A stretch of DNA of 64,000 nucleotides from Pseudocercospora fijiensis CIRAD86 (lineage: Eukaryota > Ascomycota > Dothideomycetes > Mycosphaerellales > Mycosphaerellaceae): assembly GCF_000340215.1 (NCBI RefSeq), contig NW_006921534.1:3967041-4031040 (forward strand), in the 5' to 3' direction. Positions 32,916-44,700 of this stretch are shown here, one piece after another (positions within the stretch are counted from its first letter, which is position 1; the number at the start of each line of letters is the position of its first letter). Position numbers and translations under genes: made by a program. The notes beneath the pieces are model-generated. The model saw only the letters and a program-made list of their open reading frames with translations, made no database searches and was not told the DNA's origin.

Positions 32916-33111
32916 TATAAGAAGGGTATATTAGCAGATAGATAGGGTAGTAGTAGGTATAGGTAGTATTCGATAAGGAGCTAGGAGGAGAGGGAGGAAG
33001 GCAGGCAAGTTAGCCTATTGCTAAGCGCCAAGCCCTGCCTAAGGCACTAAGACCCTAGCTTTACTTGGCCTAGTTATATGCTAATTACGTATAACCTCTT
33101 TAGCCCTAATA
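32916..33111 (-). repeat. 5' LTR of outer element (196 bp)
   Basis: Direct repeat of 13677-13872; followed at 33112-33116 by TTGTC, the right copy of the target duplication. Confidence 0.93.
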
Positions 33112-34102
33112 TTGTCTATCTTATACTATATAATCGTTTTCTCTATAGTTTTACTAGATATAGCTCTAGTAAATATTGCAATATATTCTAGAAAAACAAG
33201 TATTAGGACTTATATATAGAACACCTTACTATTATAAATTATATAATAGCAATTACTAATAAATAAGTAGATTCTTTTAATAGTTTATCTATTAAAACTA
33301 TAAAGATATTAGTTTCTATAGGAACTTATTATTAGAATTTTAAGAATTAATATCTCTATAGTTTTACTAGATATGTCTATAGCAAACATTATAATATTTA
33401 AATATATTCTAGAAAAATAAATACTACTAGTAGGACTCGTATAGAATACAATTTACTATACTAAATAGTATAATAGTAATTACTATTGCTATTGCTATTG
33501 CTATTGCTACAGACTCCTCTATAGGATTACTATTACTATTACTATTACTATTACCAAGGTTTTTACATCTCTGGCCGAAATTTCCGCGCCGGCAACGATC
33601 TTGTGCAGGCATTCGGTGTCGTGAAAGACATCCTCCATCCTCCATCAGCACACTTGCATGCACTGGAATACCGGAAGACGGGAAGACGGAAGCGTCCATA
33701 CCATTTGCGCAAGCAGTTCTTGCCCCGAATGCTCTCACCTGAGACGAGCTGAGAGGAGCACGGCATGACCGAAAACAGGAGTTCCGAGCGAGACCACACC
33801 TGCGCTGTTGCGTGGCTGCAGTGACTGCGAAAAATGGACGTCCATATTGGAAGCATTCGTTGGAAGAACAGTACAAGAACCAGAAAATAAGAGTTTTCAA
33901 GAGGGCACATAATCGGTGCAGACAACGCACAATGACATACTGCGCAGAATTCTGTCAGACAGCAGGTTAGCTCATGAAGCCACTACGCCTTCGATCGTTG
34001 CAACACAGCTGCAGGTGCGATCGAGTGTCCTATTTAGGCCCTGGCAAGGCCTTCCGCAATTTTTCCTCTCCTTCTCGTGCTCCGGGCAATACTGGAGTCA
34101 GA
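33112..34102. other. AT-rich flank with tandem duplication and microsatellites, then BBE promoter
   Basis: 33112-33480 is strongly AT-rich. It contains two related copies of a block starting CTCTATAGTTTTACTAGATA (33141 and 33354, offset 213 bp). Hexamer/trimer microsatellites follow at 33480-33508 (ATTGCT)n and 33525-33551 (ATTACT)n. From about 33560 the composition returns to normal. The remaining about 540 bp has no supported gene and ends in a CT-rich stretch (34055-34080) just before the oxidoreductase start. Confidence 0.6.
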
Positions 34103-35950
34103 ATGCTTCAGCTCTCTTCGTCTGCGCTCTCGTCGCTTCGCTGCATTGTACTTCTGTTCGCACACCTTGGCCAAAGTGCTGAATACCGTGCCCAACTCAA
34201 TGATGACTTCTTTCTTGAAGAGACTACTGGCGCAGACTGCTGCACTCACATCGCTGACACACTCGGCACAAAAGTCAGTTTTGCGGGTGACGCGGTATAC
34301 AACAGCTCGACTCAGAGTTACTGGTCGGGAAGAGCAAGAGAAAATCGTCCAGGTCAGCTTTGCCAAAGCAGCTGTCCTGACTGCTTGATATCTATCCAGC
34401 TGACAGTCATTATAGCATGTGTACTTCAGCCAACATCCGCCGACGACGTTTCAAGCATTGTAAGCACAATCTCCCGCTTCAACGCTCTAGATGCCCACGC
34501 GACAGCAGCTTGTCAGTTTGCAGTGCGGAGTGGTGGCCACACGCCATGGCAAGGCGCAGCGAATATCGAGAATGGCGTCACTGTAGATCTCACGCAGTTG
34601 AACAATGTCAAGCTATCTGAGGACCATTCGATTGCTTCTGTGGGTGCAGGTGCGACTTGGGGCGCAGTGTACAGGACACTTGACGAGCACAGATTGAGTG
34701 TCACTGGTGGCCGCGTGAGTAGCGTCGGTGTTGGAGGTCTGGTAAGCCCATTCGCAACATGTTTGGGAGCCATGAGCTAATCAAAGCTTACTAGACACTT
34801 GGAGGCGGCATCAGTTTCTTCTCGCCCAGGTACGGTTTCGTTTGCGATGGCATAGAGTCCTACGAAGTGGTCACTGCGTCAGGCGCAATCGAAATAGTTT
34901 CAGCATCTCAGAAGCCTGATTTATTCCGTGCCTTGAAAGGAGGCAGCAACAATTTCGGAGTCGTCACTGAATTCAGATTGCGTACATTCCCAGTTGATGA
35001 CTTCTGGGGCGGACTGGCGTACTACGACTTCTCAGCAGCTGACGAACATCTTGTGGAATTCACCAAATTGGCTGGAAGTGACGATTACGACGAGTATGCA
35101 GCAGTAATACTGTCCTATTCATGGGTCACTGGACAACGTGTGCTGTCGCACGTGTTAACGTAAGTCAAGTGTTTCGGTTCAGCGGGCAACAAAATTCTTC
35201 TGTGGGCTTTAGTCGAGCGAACGAACATATCGTTACATTGGCCACTAGCTGACTGAGGAAATTGTTGTGAGCAGCTATACCAAAACGCCTGCGCTAAAGG
35301 AAACACCATCATTTCTACATAGCCTAGCCAACATCCAGGCTCCGCTTGTCGACACAACCCGCGTAGCACCCCTATGGTCTTTCACAGACGAGCTCACCGA
35401 ACAGCGCAGCCCAAAGGAGGAAGACGGTGTCACTGGCACAGGTAGCCGATCCATGTTCGTAACGTTGTCATACAAGAACGACTTGAACTTTGGCAGAAAA
35501 TTCCTCGAAATGCTGAATGCCACCTCCGAGAGCCTTCTGTTGGCCATACCTGACATCGTCTGCAGCGCATCATTTCAACCAATTCCACGCATCATAACAT
35601 CGAAAGCAGAGACTACAGGTGGTAACGTGCTCGGCTACCGTCCCGAAGATGGAAACATCGTTAATGTGTTGTCGAGTGTCACCTGGGGAAGCTCGATTCA
35701 TGATGATAGAGTGGAGACTGCATTCCAGAAATTGTACATGGAAGGAAAGAATTTGGCGAAAGAGATGGGCGTTTGGCAGAGAAGCATTTATCTCAACTAC
35801 GCGGATAAGTGGCAGGATCCCATTGGAGGGTATGGCGAGGATGAGGTCGAGTTTTTGCGAAACGTGAGCAAGAAGTATGATCCAAAAGGTCTTTTCCAGA
35901 AGGCTTTGCCGGGAGGCTTCAAGTTGTGGACTTTGCATGGAACTGGCTAA
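34103..35950 (+). CDS. secreted BBE-like FAD-linked oxidoreductase (4 exons)
   Basis: Exons 34103-34352, 34416-34741, 34795-35159 and 35275-35950 (introns 63, 53 and 115 bp) give 538 aa. Start MLQLSSSALSSLRC opens a hydrophobic signal peptide; an ATG at 33974 would bury it. The PCMH FAD domain is visible: ACVLQPTSADDV (formed by the first splice), RSGGHTPWQG with the His expected to hold FAD covalently, GGRVSSVGVGGLTLGGG and GGSNNFGVVTEF. No Cys is present where doubly linked BBE enzymes have one. The C-terminal BBE domain has YLNYADKWQDP and YDPKGLFQ. The family oxidises alcohols, sugars or secondary metabolites using O2; the substrate is unknown. Intron 1 starts with the less usual GTCAGC. 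The gene lies 990 bp from the retroelement island and shows no RIP damage. Confidence 0.88.
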
Positions 35951-36270
35951 TAAGACGAAAGGAAAGTAGAGCCATAATGTGTGTTCAAGCCAAAAGGACT
36001 TAACCTAAAAGCAAAGGTTGAGACAAAGCTATGCTGTTTGACGCCGCGACCTCAGCTGTAGTCATCTGGTGGAGCCGTGCCTTGCGCCATTTGATGTGCT
36101 TGGATAGATTCCAGTATAGTATTGGCGGCATGCTATGGCTGTCTAAGCCATCCGGTGTGGCTTCCTCTCAATCCTTCAAGGCACTTGACACAAGATACAC
36201 TCCTGGCCAATGTTTCAACTCGTCTCGCTCTCCGACGGAAAGTCTCTACTCGTCACCTGGACGGAGCTCC
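35951..36270. other. convergent intergenic region
   Basis: 320 bp between the 3' ends of the BBE-like gene and the BTB gene; no feature beyond probable 3' UTRs. Confidence 0.5.
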
Positions 36271-37877
36271 TTAAGCTTGCGTCTCCTCCCTCATGCCATC
36301 GAGAGCGCTCTGCATCATCTCGCGCTCCTCGTCCTCAGTATTCACATCGGTATCGTACTCGTAATCACTAGTTTCAGCAGTGTTGAAGACTGGGCTATTG
36401 CGACTGCGACGACGGAAGGCGCTGAAGTCAATCATCTCATCGTCGGAGTCCTCCTCCGGCGGCGTACCACTCGTAAAACCATTGGGAATGATCGATTTGG
36501 AGCCCGATGGCGGCGGAGTCTCTTGATGCGCCTCGTCGTTCCGGGTGTTCTTCAAGGGCTTCATCTCTTGTTCCATCATTTCCTCAGCTGCAACCCACGG
36601 GAAGTCATGATTGTTGACGTTGATGTGCAGGAAGTGGCTGACTGGCATCTGACTCAGGTCGAGAGAGGAGTTATTGATCTTGAGTGGCTGTTGCGAAGTC
36701 AGTATTGTAAGTTCGTAAACGGAAGGGGATGAAGACTTACAACTGCCCACTGCTTGACATCGTCCTTGATTTCCGCGAGACGATGCTCAACACAAGCCAT
36801 GCCCTTGCCCGTCATTGGAAAGCGCACGTGGAAGTTGTGCTGGAGCATTTGACGCGAGAGGTAGATGTCGCCTCCCATGCAGACGGCGTTGATGAAGGCC
36901 CAGCCCATGTCAGGTGCGTGGTGAGTGCGGTCGGAAGCCATGAGGTCGCAGATCCAGTGACGGAATATGCAGACTGCGATCCACATCATGATATCGTTGC
37001 CGTATGAGGCGCGACTGACATTCTCCTTGTCACCTGGGCGAACCTCACGCAAAAGCATCGATGGGTAGTAGGAGGCAAGATAGCGAGTCGAGTCCGAAAC
37101 AGTCTTCTGCACCCACCTGCCCTTGCGTACGAGTACTTCCAGAACATCACCGGGGACCTCGTCTCTATTGATCTTCTCCATGACGCTTGGCTGGTTGAAT
37201 TGGCCGGCCGCGTGGATGAGAGCTTCTTTGAAGATGGCGCGAGATTTGACACGGGCTGCGAAGGTCAGCCACGGGACGGGATTGGAGGCGATGGCTCGGT
37301 TGAGGTTCTGGCCTGTAGCGAGAAGAGTCGCTTCGATTGGCTTGCTGACGATGCGGATGCAGTCAAGGTACTCTGAGACCACGGTGACCTGGAAGGCGTT
37401 GGAAAGCAAGTCAGACAATCCATCTTGTTGCGAGTCGCCGAGATTGATGGGCTGGTTGTACATGGCGCCCAAGACAGCATCGTAGGCCATGAAAATTGGG
37501 TTGATGCGACGGCCTTCCTCGAGCTCCATGCCCACGCCGGCCGGATTGTTGCCGGATGGGCGTCCCATGGCATCGAGGAGGACTGGCTCGAGGACATAGT
37601 CGATTTCCTGTTCCTCATCATCGTTGTCGGGATTGTGGACAAGGACGAGCTTGTGGCGGACGACGATTCCGTTGCTGAGCGCGCGTCTGGAGAGGTCGGC
37701 CGCGTTCGCGTTGTCCAGGAGCTCGCGCATCACTGGAGAGGCATTCTTGAGAACACCGCTGTGAAGTTGGTACTGCCGCGCGCCAGTGATAGTGAGTTTG
37801 ACGTCGCCGTCGGCAAATGTCGGAAAGCTCTCGCCTCCGACGTCGTCGCCGAATCGAGGCGTCTTGCCGCGACTCAT
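36271..37877 (-). CDS. BTB/POZ-domain protein (2 exons)
   Basis: Exons 37877-36741 and 36687-36271 with a 53-bp intron (GTAAGT...CAACAG at 36688-36740); 517 aa. The start MSRGKTPRFGDDVGG lies directly before the domain; the open frame extends upstream to 38048 but reads like 5' UTR. Residues about 15-55 (FADGDVKLTITGARQYQLHSGVLKNASPVM) match the start of a BTB fold: DGDV, the ITG turn, LHSxVL and S-x-x-M. A long alpha-helical region follows, with no Kelch or zinc finger. The C-terminal exon is acidic, disordered and Ser/Thr-rich (EEDSDDEMIDFSAF). Fungal BTB-only proteins act as adaptors, sometimes for cullin-3; the partner here is unknown. Confidence 0.75.
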
Positions 37878-40800
37878 ATTGAGATTGTTTTGTGGTGTTG
37901 GAAATGAAGGGAGTGGCGCGCTTGATGTTGTGTAAGAGAGCGAGACAGGTGAAGGTGGATGTGCGAGAAGTGTTTGTCGCCGCGCAAGTGAAGCAAAGGC
38001 AATGTTTGCAGAAGAAAGGGTGGTGCAGCCTAGCGCGCATGGCTTCACTTTTGTGTCACATGCTGGGGCTCTCGCGCTTGTGACGGTTCACTGTACACGA
38101 TACCCGCAAGTACTTCGACGCAGGCACATGCAAGGCGCAATCGACGTCCCAATTGCACCTCTGGTGGCCTTTAAGAGAAGCAGGATGAGCCGCGGATGAG
38201 TGGAAGTGAGAAGAGTTCTCCTGCGACACCATCTCATCCTGCCACTTCCGCCTGAGGGTAGCTTGACAGCTATCCATGTCTGTTCTAGAGTATGGTGAAT
38301 GTTCCGTGCCCATCAATTAGAGCAGATGCACGGTGCGGTCTCTTATCGCCACTCTGCTGCTTAGTGCTGGCGGACTCAAGCTCACGATGGCAATAGCGCG
38401 TTGCAATCAGATCTCGATCTGAGCCATTGCACGCCGTTGCGGGATGAGAGATACTGAGTGTGAGGACACTAGTGTTGGGCGGAAGCTCACTGCCATGCCT
38501 CTTCTGTTTCTTCAGAAGCGCGCAGAGAGAGTCATGGCCGACCTTCGTTCTGCAGTGGCCGACACGGAGCGCAAGAAGACGAATTGTGCGTAATCCTCCA
38601 CCGTCAAACCTCCCTCTCCTATCCCGCTCTCATGATCGCTGGTCGTGGGTGACCTTTCTCTCCTACAGCGCCGAAGGTGGGAAACGAGAACTCGACCGTC
38701 GAATCAGCGCAATACGCGCCCCAAGTGGCAGGTTTAAAGGCGCAGCGGACACACCCCTGCACGGAGACAATAGCAGTGATGAGGAGGAGGACAGCGAACG
38801 GGTTAGAAGAAGGACAAGAAGCAGTATCAGGTGAAGCGCTGCGAGGGAGAAGCACACATGGCGTAGGCTCACAGTGGAGAGCCCTGCCTCGGCCGACGAG
38901 TGATGTCCTGTGCCTCTGGAAGCAAGTGAGTCTCAGTCTTTTGGTGCTCGTGCGTGGCCTTGGAATTGGGACACTGCTTCCGGACACTCTCCGCCTTCGC
39001 AAGCGTCTCCTTGAGGTAGGCGTCAGATCTATGCTCGGCAAGATCTCATACCGCCATGGAAGCTTTGGGTCCTGAGACGCAGGCCTGTGGTCGCAGTGGC
39101 CAGTTGTGTCCCGACTAAGACGTAACATTACCCGTTCTGCCCTCATCCTTCTCTATGTGTTGGGGGTGTCAGACGTGCCCGCAGAATAACAAAGGTATCT
39201 CTCTGGAACGCCTTGACCTGTGATGCCGATGCATCCTCACAAAGCAGGCTGGAGGTCCTCCGCCCATCATAGCATCGTTGGATACTGAGCTTCTTCGTCT
39301 TCTCCATGCCCTCTGCAGGGCCCAAAGCTCCCGAGCCGCTTCAGACCCGCGACCTCTCTCCTCGACTCCTCAGTACATCTCAGAATGCGCGCGGCGGGCC
39401 GCAATGCGGGTGGCTCGTGCGCCCTCGAGTGACTGAATAAAAGAACTTCTTTCCTGTGTGTCTTCCTCTTCCTCTTTTCACTTCTCTTTGGCAAGTTGAC
39501 CCGACCCCGACGCTTTGATACACCTGCTGACATCCATCACAGCCTTTTGGCTTAGATCAAGTGTAGTAAGTCGCCACCACCTACATCGCCTGCATCGACA
39601 CCGTTGCTGACTGCTTCCAGGTATCTGTTCTTATCAGTGTAATATCTGATATGTCGCTACGGCGACGATTCAATATTCACCAGTTTTTGGCACCAGCTGC
39701 CAGGCCTCTGAGCTTGCTTATGTCTGCGCGGCACCGTGTCGCTGGTATCGCACTACTTCCAGCCGACGCGACCCATCTTTTCATCATGCCTCTGCTGCTC
39801 GCAGTGTCCTGGAGAAGAGTGTCTTCAGTTGTCACCGTCGTCGTCTGTTGTGTCTGCGTTTCTGCGTCTTGCCGTCGCGGTATGCTGCTTGTGTGTCGTG
39901 CCGCCGTGACATTGTCTCAACACCGTCTCACCATCGCTCTGCAAACGCTTTTGCCCTCGCTTCGCATTCACGACGTCGACCTGTCCCGCCTTCCCGCTAT
40001 AGCACATTCTCATAGCCAGAAAGCCAGTCAACACCATACAGCACTACCGCTGCCGCCGCATCATTACGCCATTAGGCCGCAGCAGCAGCAGCACCACCAC
40101 CACCACCACCACCACCACCACCACTGGCAGAAGCGTCACAACCTTCCATCCACGACCAGATTGCTCGGCTAGTATTCCGCGTCTGTGAGATATGGTACCA
40201 GCATCGCTATGGACTTCAATTATTTGACGACATAGAAGACGCAGGGTCACCGAGCTGGCCTGAGAATAGTCGGACTGCAAGAGCGAGCTTGATTGATCTG
40301 TTAAACATCGCTGCCAGGATGGCTGAGCGGCTCCCAGACAGTGGATTGATGATGGTATTGGTCTCGCGCCTCACAACGTCTCAATGACCGTAGAGCGCAG
40401 AGTTGCGCTGTCGAAGTACGCGGTTCTAAAATGGTTCCGGAAATATTGGCCGCATCTCTGCTCCAAGTCTTCAGGAGCGCGAATCCAGTTATGCCATGTG
40501 CGGACATCTGGTCTTGCATCCTTGGGAACAATCGGCAGAGTATGCTTGCCAAGTAGTACGACTAGCCCTGCGCCCACGGCCGGAGCAGAAAACTATCCAT
40601 CGTTAATTTGGACAGCTCCAAAATCGCAGCCGCCTTTGCAAAAGCGAGCTACCTAGGTAGTTGCGACGATGAGTTCGACTTTGAAGCAGCCAGAGCAATG
40701 CTCCTCTGGAAAAGTATCAATTATCGTGGGGTGACATCGCATATCCACTTTCTTGGACGACTGATAAGATTTCAGGCCATCGACCTGTGTTCCGGGCAAC

Positions 40801-41787
40801 AATGCCAGGAGATACAACGGAACCACTTCTGGCAACTCTGTGAGTGGAGTTCTGCAGTGGTCAAGACGCCGTACTGGTGCTTCAAGGCGCTGCAATCGAA
40901 CCCGGACCTTTGCAGCAAGGATCGTCTTTCAACGTTCCATTAGACTCCATGAATGTTGTACAGGAGATTTTCATGCCGTCGAACTCACGGTCTGCTGGAG
41001 CTGCGGACCTCCATGCTCTCTGGCCATGTCTGATTCCAGCCACCAGTGCCATGTCCCGGATACTTCTCGGAAAGCGATACGTATGCAGCACGTTGACTGT
41101 GTGTATCCACATGCAAGACCTCAAGACTTCGCCCCTCTACTCTGGCCGATGCCGACAATGATTGCCCGGTTTCGTGCGAGACATGCTCCTCTCCAAGCCA
41201 GGCGCCATAGCCTCTGGGTGCGTCCGTCTCACGATGCTCCCGCCCTTTCAAAGATCATGAGAGCATCCAGCGAGACAGACGAGCCGGGAGAACATCCATT
41301 CACGATGTATCAAGATCAATCCCGCGCTTTGCATCTTTCACTGATGTTCCGCACGGCTCCCGCTGGCAACCTTTGTTCCAAGCTCTTCCCTGTAGAACGG
41401 TAACTCCTGCTATTCTACAGTCTATTGTGCTCTGTCTTCCCACGTCCAGGACCATTTCAAGGCTTCCTTCCTGCGCCGTCTAGATATCCAATCGAACTCT
41501 GTATTCCGGATTTCTGGCAAACCGCAGTGTTGAAGTCATGGTCCAGGCCAAGGAGCCGGAAAGTGGAGGACTGCGGAGATGGCATTCAAACCTTCAGCGA
41601 ACACGACCTCACGTGCGGTTGTAACGAGAACCATCTCTCTCTGTGACGCCTCTTTGCTCGAAAACCACGGTACCGCCTGCTCCAGATCTATTTAGCCAAT
41701 GGCATGCATGACAGCGAACTGGGAGCAAAGAAAAAGCTCTTGCAAGTGTTGAACAACAGTAATGATCAGTGAAATGTATACATCAGT
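37878..41787. other. 3.9-kb stretch with no supported gene
   Basis: Many short open frames on both strands, none with a domain, good coding character or clear splice partners. Notable items are a CAG/CAC microsatellite at about 40079-40125 (it makes a false poly-His ORF) and CT-rich tracts near 39460-39490. Composition is normal and not RIP-like. It could hold long UTRs, noncoding RNA or a gene too spliced for me to rebuild. Confidence 0.4.
40079..40125 (+). repeat. (CAG)n(CAC)n microsatellite
   Basis: About four CAG units followed by about eleven CAC units in an otherwise unremarkable region. Confidence 0.9.
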
Positions 41788-44700
41788 CTAGCTACCCGAC
41801 TCCACCACTTCCGAGAACCATTGCCTCAAAGCCCCAGCAAGTACGCTCGGCAACTCGTGGATATCTCTCACAATGAGATAGTACCTGAAGGGAAATGTGT
41901 CCAGATACCTTACCATCTGCACATCAGGCTCGCCATTAGGACCAATCGTGAATTTGGCTTCATTCAAATCCAGAATGCTCTGCTTTTCCGAAGCCTTGGC
42001 AGCACCCGATGAAGGTGCCGCGCTATCCACGACAATGAAGACGACCATGATCCGCTCATCGTGAGCTTGTCTCACGAGCTGTCGAATGCCATTGTGATCC
42101 TCGCACAGCCCGTCGGAGATGATGAGCTGGAGCTGCCAAAGATCGCTCGCAGATCCGGTGGCTCGCGCTCTAGCTGTGCGAAAGAGCTCGATAGACTGCT
42201 CCAGGAGCTTTCTGACATCCGTCTTGGTCTGCGAGAAGCTGAATTGTCGACATACTTCACCTCCAGCGTCAGTCGTGAACGGCATGCTGAAGTCGTGTGC
42301 GACGTTGACGTTTTGACCGAAGCCCACGATGCCAATCTCGCCGACTTCCAACATCGACATACTCTTCGCGACGAGAGCAAGAGTGTCGAATGCTAGACCT
42401 TTGCGCTCATCCTCGTTCATGGACTGTGAATCGTCGATGGCCAGCATGATTTGATAGGAGCGCTTGCTTGGTATCGAACGTCGCATCCAGATCTTGTCGC
42501 GCTTGTATGACGAAGCGATGTATGGGATTATCTTCTTGATATTCAAGCGCTTGCCAGTGCGGAAGTCGCCGCGCATCTTCGTAGCTTGCGTTGGCTGTAG
42601 GATGAGGCGCAAATGTTCCGTAAGGACAATAGCCATGTTACGAGTCCTGTTCTCGTGTTCCGTCCAGGCTCGTCGTGCATCTTCTATTGACATCAAAGGT
42701 GGAGCGTCTGGAGACAGATGAGTGTTGTTTAGTTGCTCATCAACCTCTTCGACATTGTCAGGACTGTCTTCATCCGGGGCCTCAGCCATATCGATGTCCG
42801 CATCGTTGGTCTTGCCGATGACGGTCTCGTTACGCTTTAGGCCAGCCTCAACATTATCGCCAGTTGCGCCGGAGTTGTTGCCTTCTCCATCTACGTCAGA
42901 CTCGAGTTGCAGCTGCTCGTTTTCTTTCGGCAAAGGCAATGTATCCGGTGCTTTGTCGTTGACATCAATCGCATTGTCTTCGTTCAACGCCTTCGAATCT
43001 TCCACATTCGCTGCGCCAATAGCCTGCATTTCCGTGTCGGCGTCTTCTGGTAGATGCTCGAATCGTGGATCGTTCATGTCAAACTCGTTGCTAGCAGGCT
43101 GATCTGCGCTTTCCGGCTCTTGGGCAGCCTCAATGGGACGGTGTTGATTGTAATGCTGCTTCAGAATATCACCAAGCTGCTTGAATGGAAGTGATTTCTG
43201 GTCTTCGCTCCCCGGCTCCGCTTGGCCAGAGGTCTCGTTGGCCTGGGTTCTGTTCGAGCCTTCTGCTGAGCCAGTCTGCTCACTCGGTTGCTCGGCGTCC
43301 TGCTCATTCGCTTGCGTTTCGGTGGATGACGCAACGCCTTCTTGCCTCGCAGAGTCTTCTTCATGACCTTGGCCACTGTCGGCAGACACTAAAGCATCTG
43401 TTGGCTCGGTTGGCTCAACCGGTTTGTCGTCAAGCATGGCAGTATCTTGCTGCTCTTCAGGGTCCTCGGCACCAGCAGCTTGATCTTCGTCTGCAACAGT
43501 CTCTCCATTAGTCTGTTGTTCCTCGTCCGCTTCCTCGTCGCCCATCTCAACGTCAAGGTCTTTCGTCTCATCTCGAGATCCTTCTTCCTCATCTGAGTCC
43601 TTGCCATCTTGAACGGCTTCCATATCATCGTCTTCGACATCTTCAATATCGCTGATATCTTTCTGGTCGCCATCCATCTGCATATCCTCCGGAAGATCGA
43701 GATTTTGTTCATCCTGCATGTGAGGGTCGGCCTGTTCCGGCTGTTGATGATCGACGCCCGCATTGCCATCATCTGGAGCCTCATTGTCCTCGCCGTCTTC
43801 CATTTCCTGCTGCTCGTTTTCCTCACCGCCCGCAGCATTGTCTGCTGCCGTCATATCATCGTTCTTGGTTCCTTTGCCTTTCTCTGCCTCTTTCTCTGCT
43901 TCTTCAGCCTTCTTGCCGTCGTCCCACGTCTTCTCATCCACAGCATTATCGTCGGTATCTACATGTCCGGTCTCTTCGTCAAGCTCTCCGTCGTCTACAT
44001 CTTCCTTATCCTGGCCTTCCTCCTCACTGTCGGATCCAGCATCTTCATCGAAGTCTCCTTGAAGATCTTCGTCAGCCATGTCGACTGCATCTTTCTCAGC
44101 TTGAGTCTCCTCATTCTTATCTTTCGAGATAGCGTCCTGCGCAAGTTCCGAGAGATCTTCATCTGCTCCAATGTCTTTACTGATGTCTTCGCCACCATCA
44201 CCGTCGCCGAGTCCAGTACCACTCTCCACCTGTCCGGGTTGCTGCTCATTGTCTTCAGCCTTTTCGGATGGCTGACAGAAACCCTGTCGCGCGAGCTGGA
44301 TGAATGAAATGGAGAGCTGATACCCCATCTTGCACGTGACGACATGCAAAGAGCACGCCTGCTGTAGCACCAATTGAACATTGTGAGCATAGACTTGCAA
44401 AACGGGTAGGATGGCGCGGCTGAGTTCGGCAGCCTTCGTAAGATCAGGCGATGACCGGTTTTTCAGGCGTGCAACGCCACTCAGCAATCGTGATATCTTC
44501 TCTGACACTTCCTGGACACTCAAACCACGCATTGTATCGTAAACTTGGGCTTGATTCTCCATGAGCCAGGCTTTCTTTGACAAGAGGCCGGGCCCGGGCT
44601 GCGCAGTGACGATCTGCTGAACTTGCTTAACAGCGCTGAAAAGCATGTCTGACCACTGATCGAAGCTCAGAGCTTGTTCAGGCAATGCGTCTTCTGCGAA

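Larger units (their letters stand above)
13677..33111 (-). mobile_element. outer Ty3/Gypsy chromodomain retrotransposon, RIP-degraded and interrupted
   Basis: Two 196-bp direct LTRs (13677-13872, 32916-33111) are flanked by identical TTGTC (13672-13676, 33112-33116). Coding order on the minus strand is gag with zinc knuckle, protease, RT, then (after the insert at 17462-29786) RNase H, integrase and a C-terminal chromodomain. Without the insert and its 4-bp duplication it measures 7,114 bp, normal for a fungal chromovirus. LTR ends are TATTAGGG...TTATA on the minus strand, as expected for TG...CA after C-to-T change. A purine run (13877-13886, minus strand) lies just before the 3' LTR. Stops are nearly all TAG/TAA that CAG, CAA or TGG would give. 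Confidence 0.93.

Noticed and set aside
13677..33111. Starship-type giant transposon
   Set aside because: No tyrosine-recombinase captain or cargo genes; LTRs and Gypsy domains explain the whole block.
40079..40125. CRISPR-like array
   Set aside because: A simple trinucleotide repeat without spacers; CRISPR is not expected in a fungal nuclear genome.
39651..40172. 173-codon ORF with a poly-His run
   Set aside because: The His run is a CAC microsatellite; the rest is low-complexity with no domain or conserved start.
40870..40930. tRNA T-loop-like sequence (GGTTCGATT on minus strand)
   Set aside because: The arms do not pair and no acceptor or anticodon stem can be drawn.
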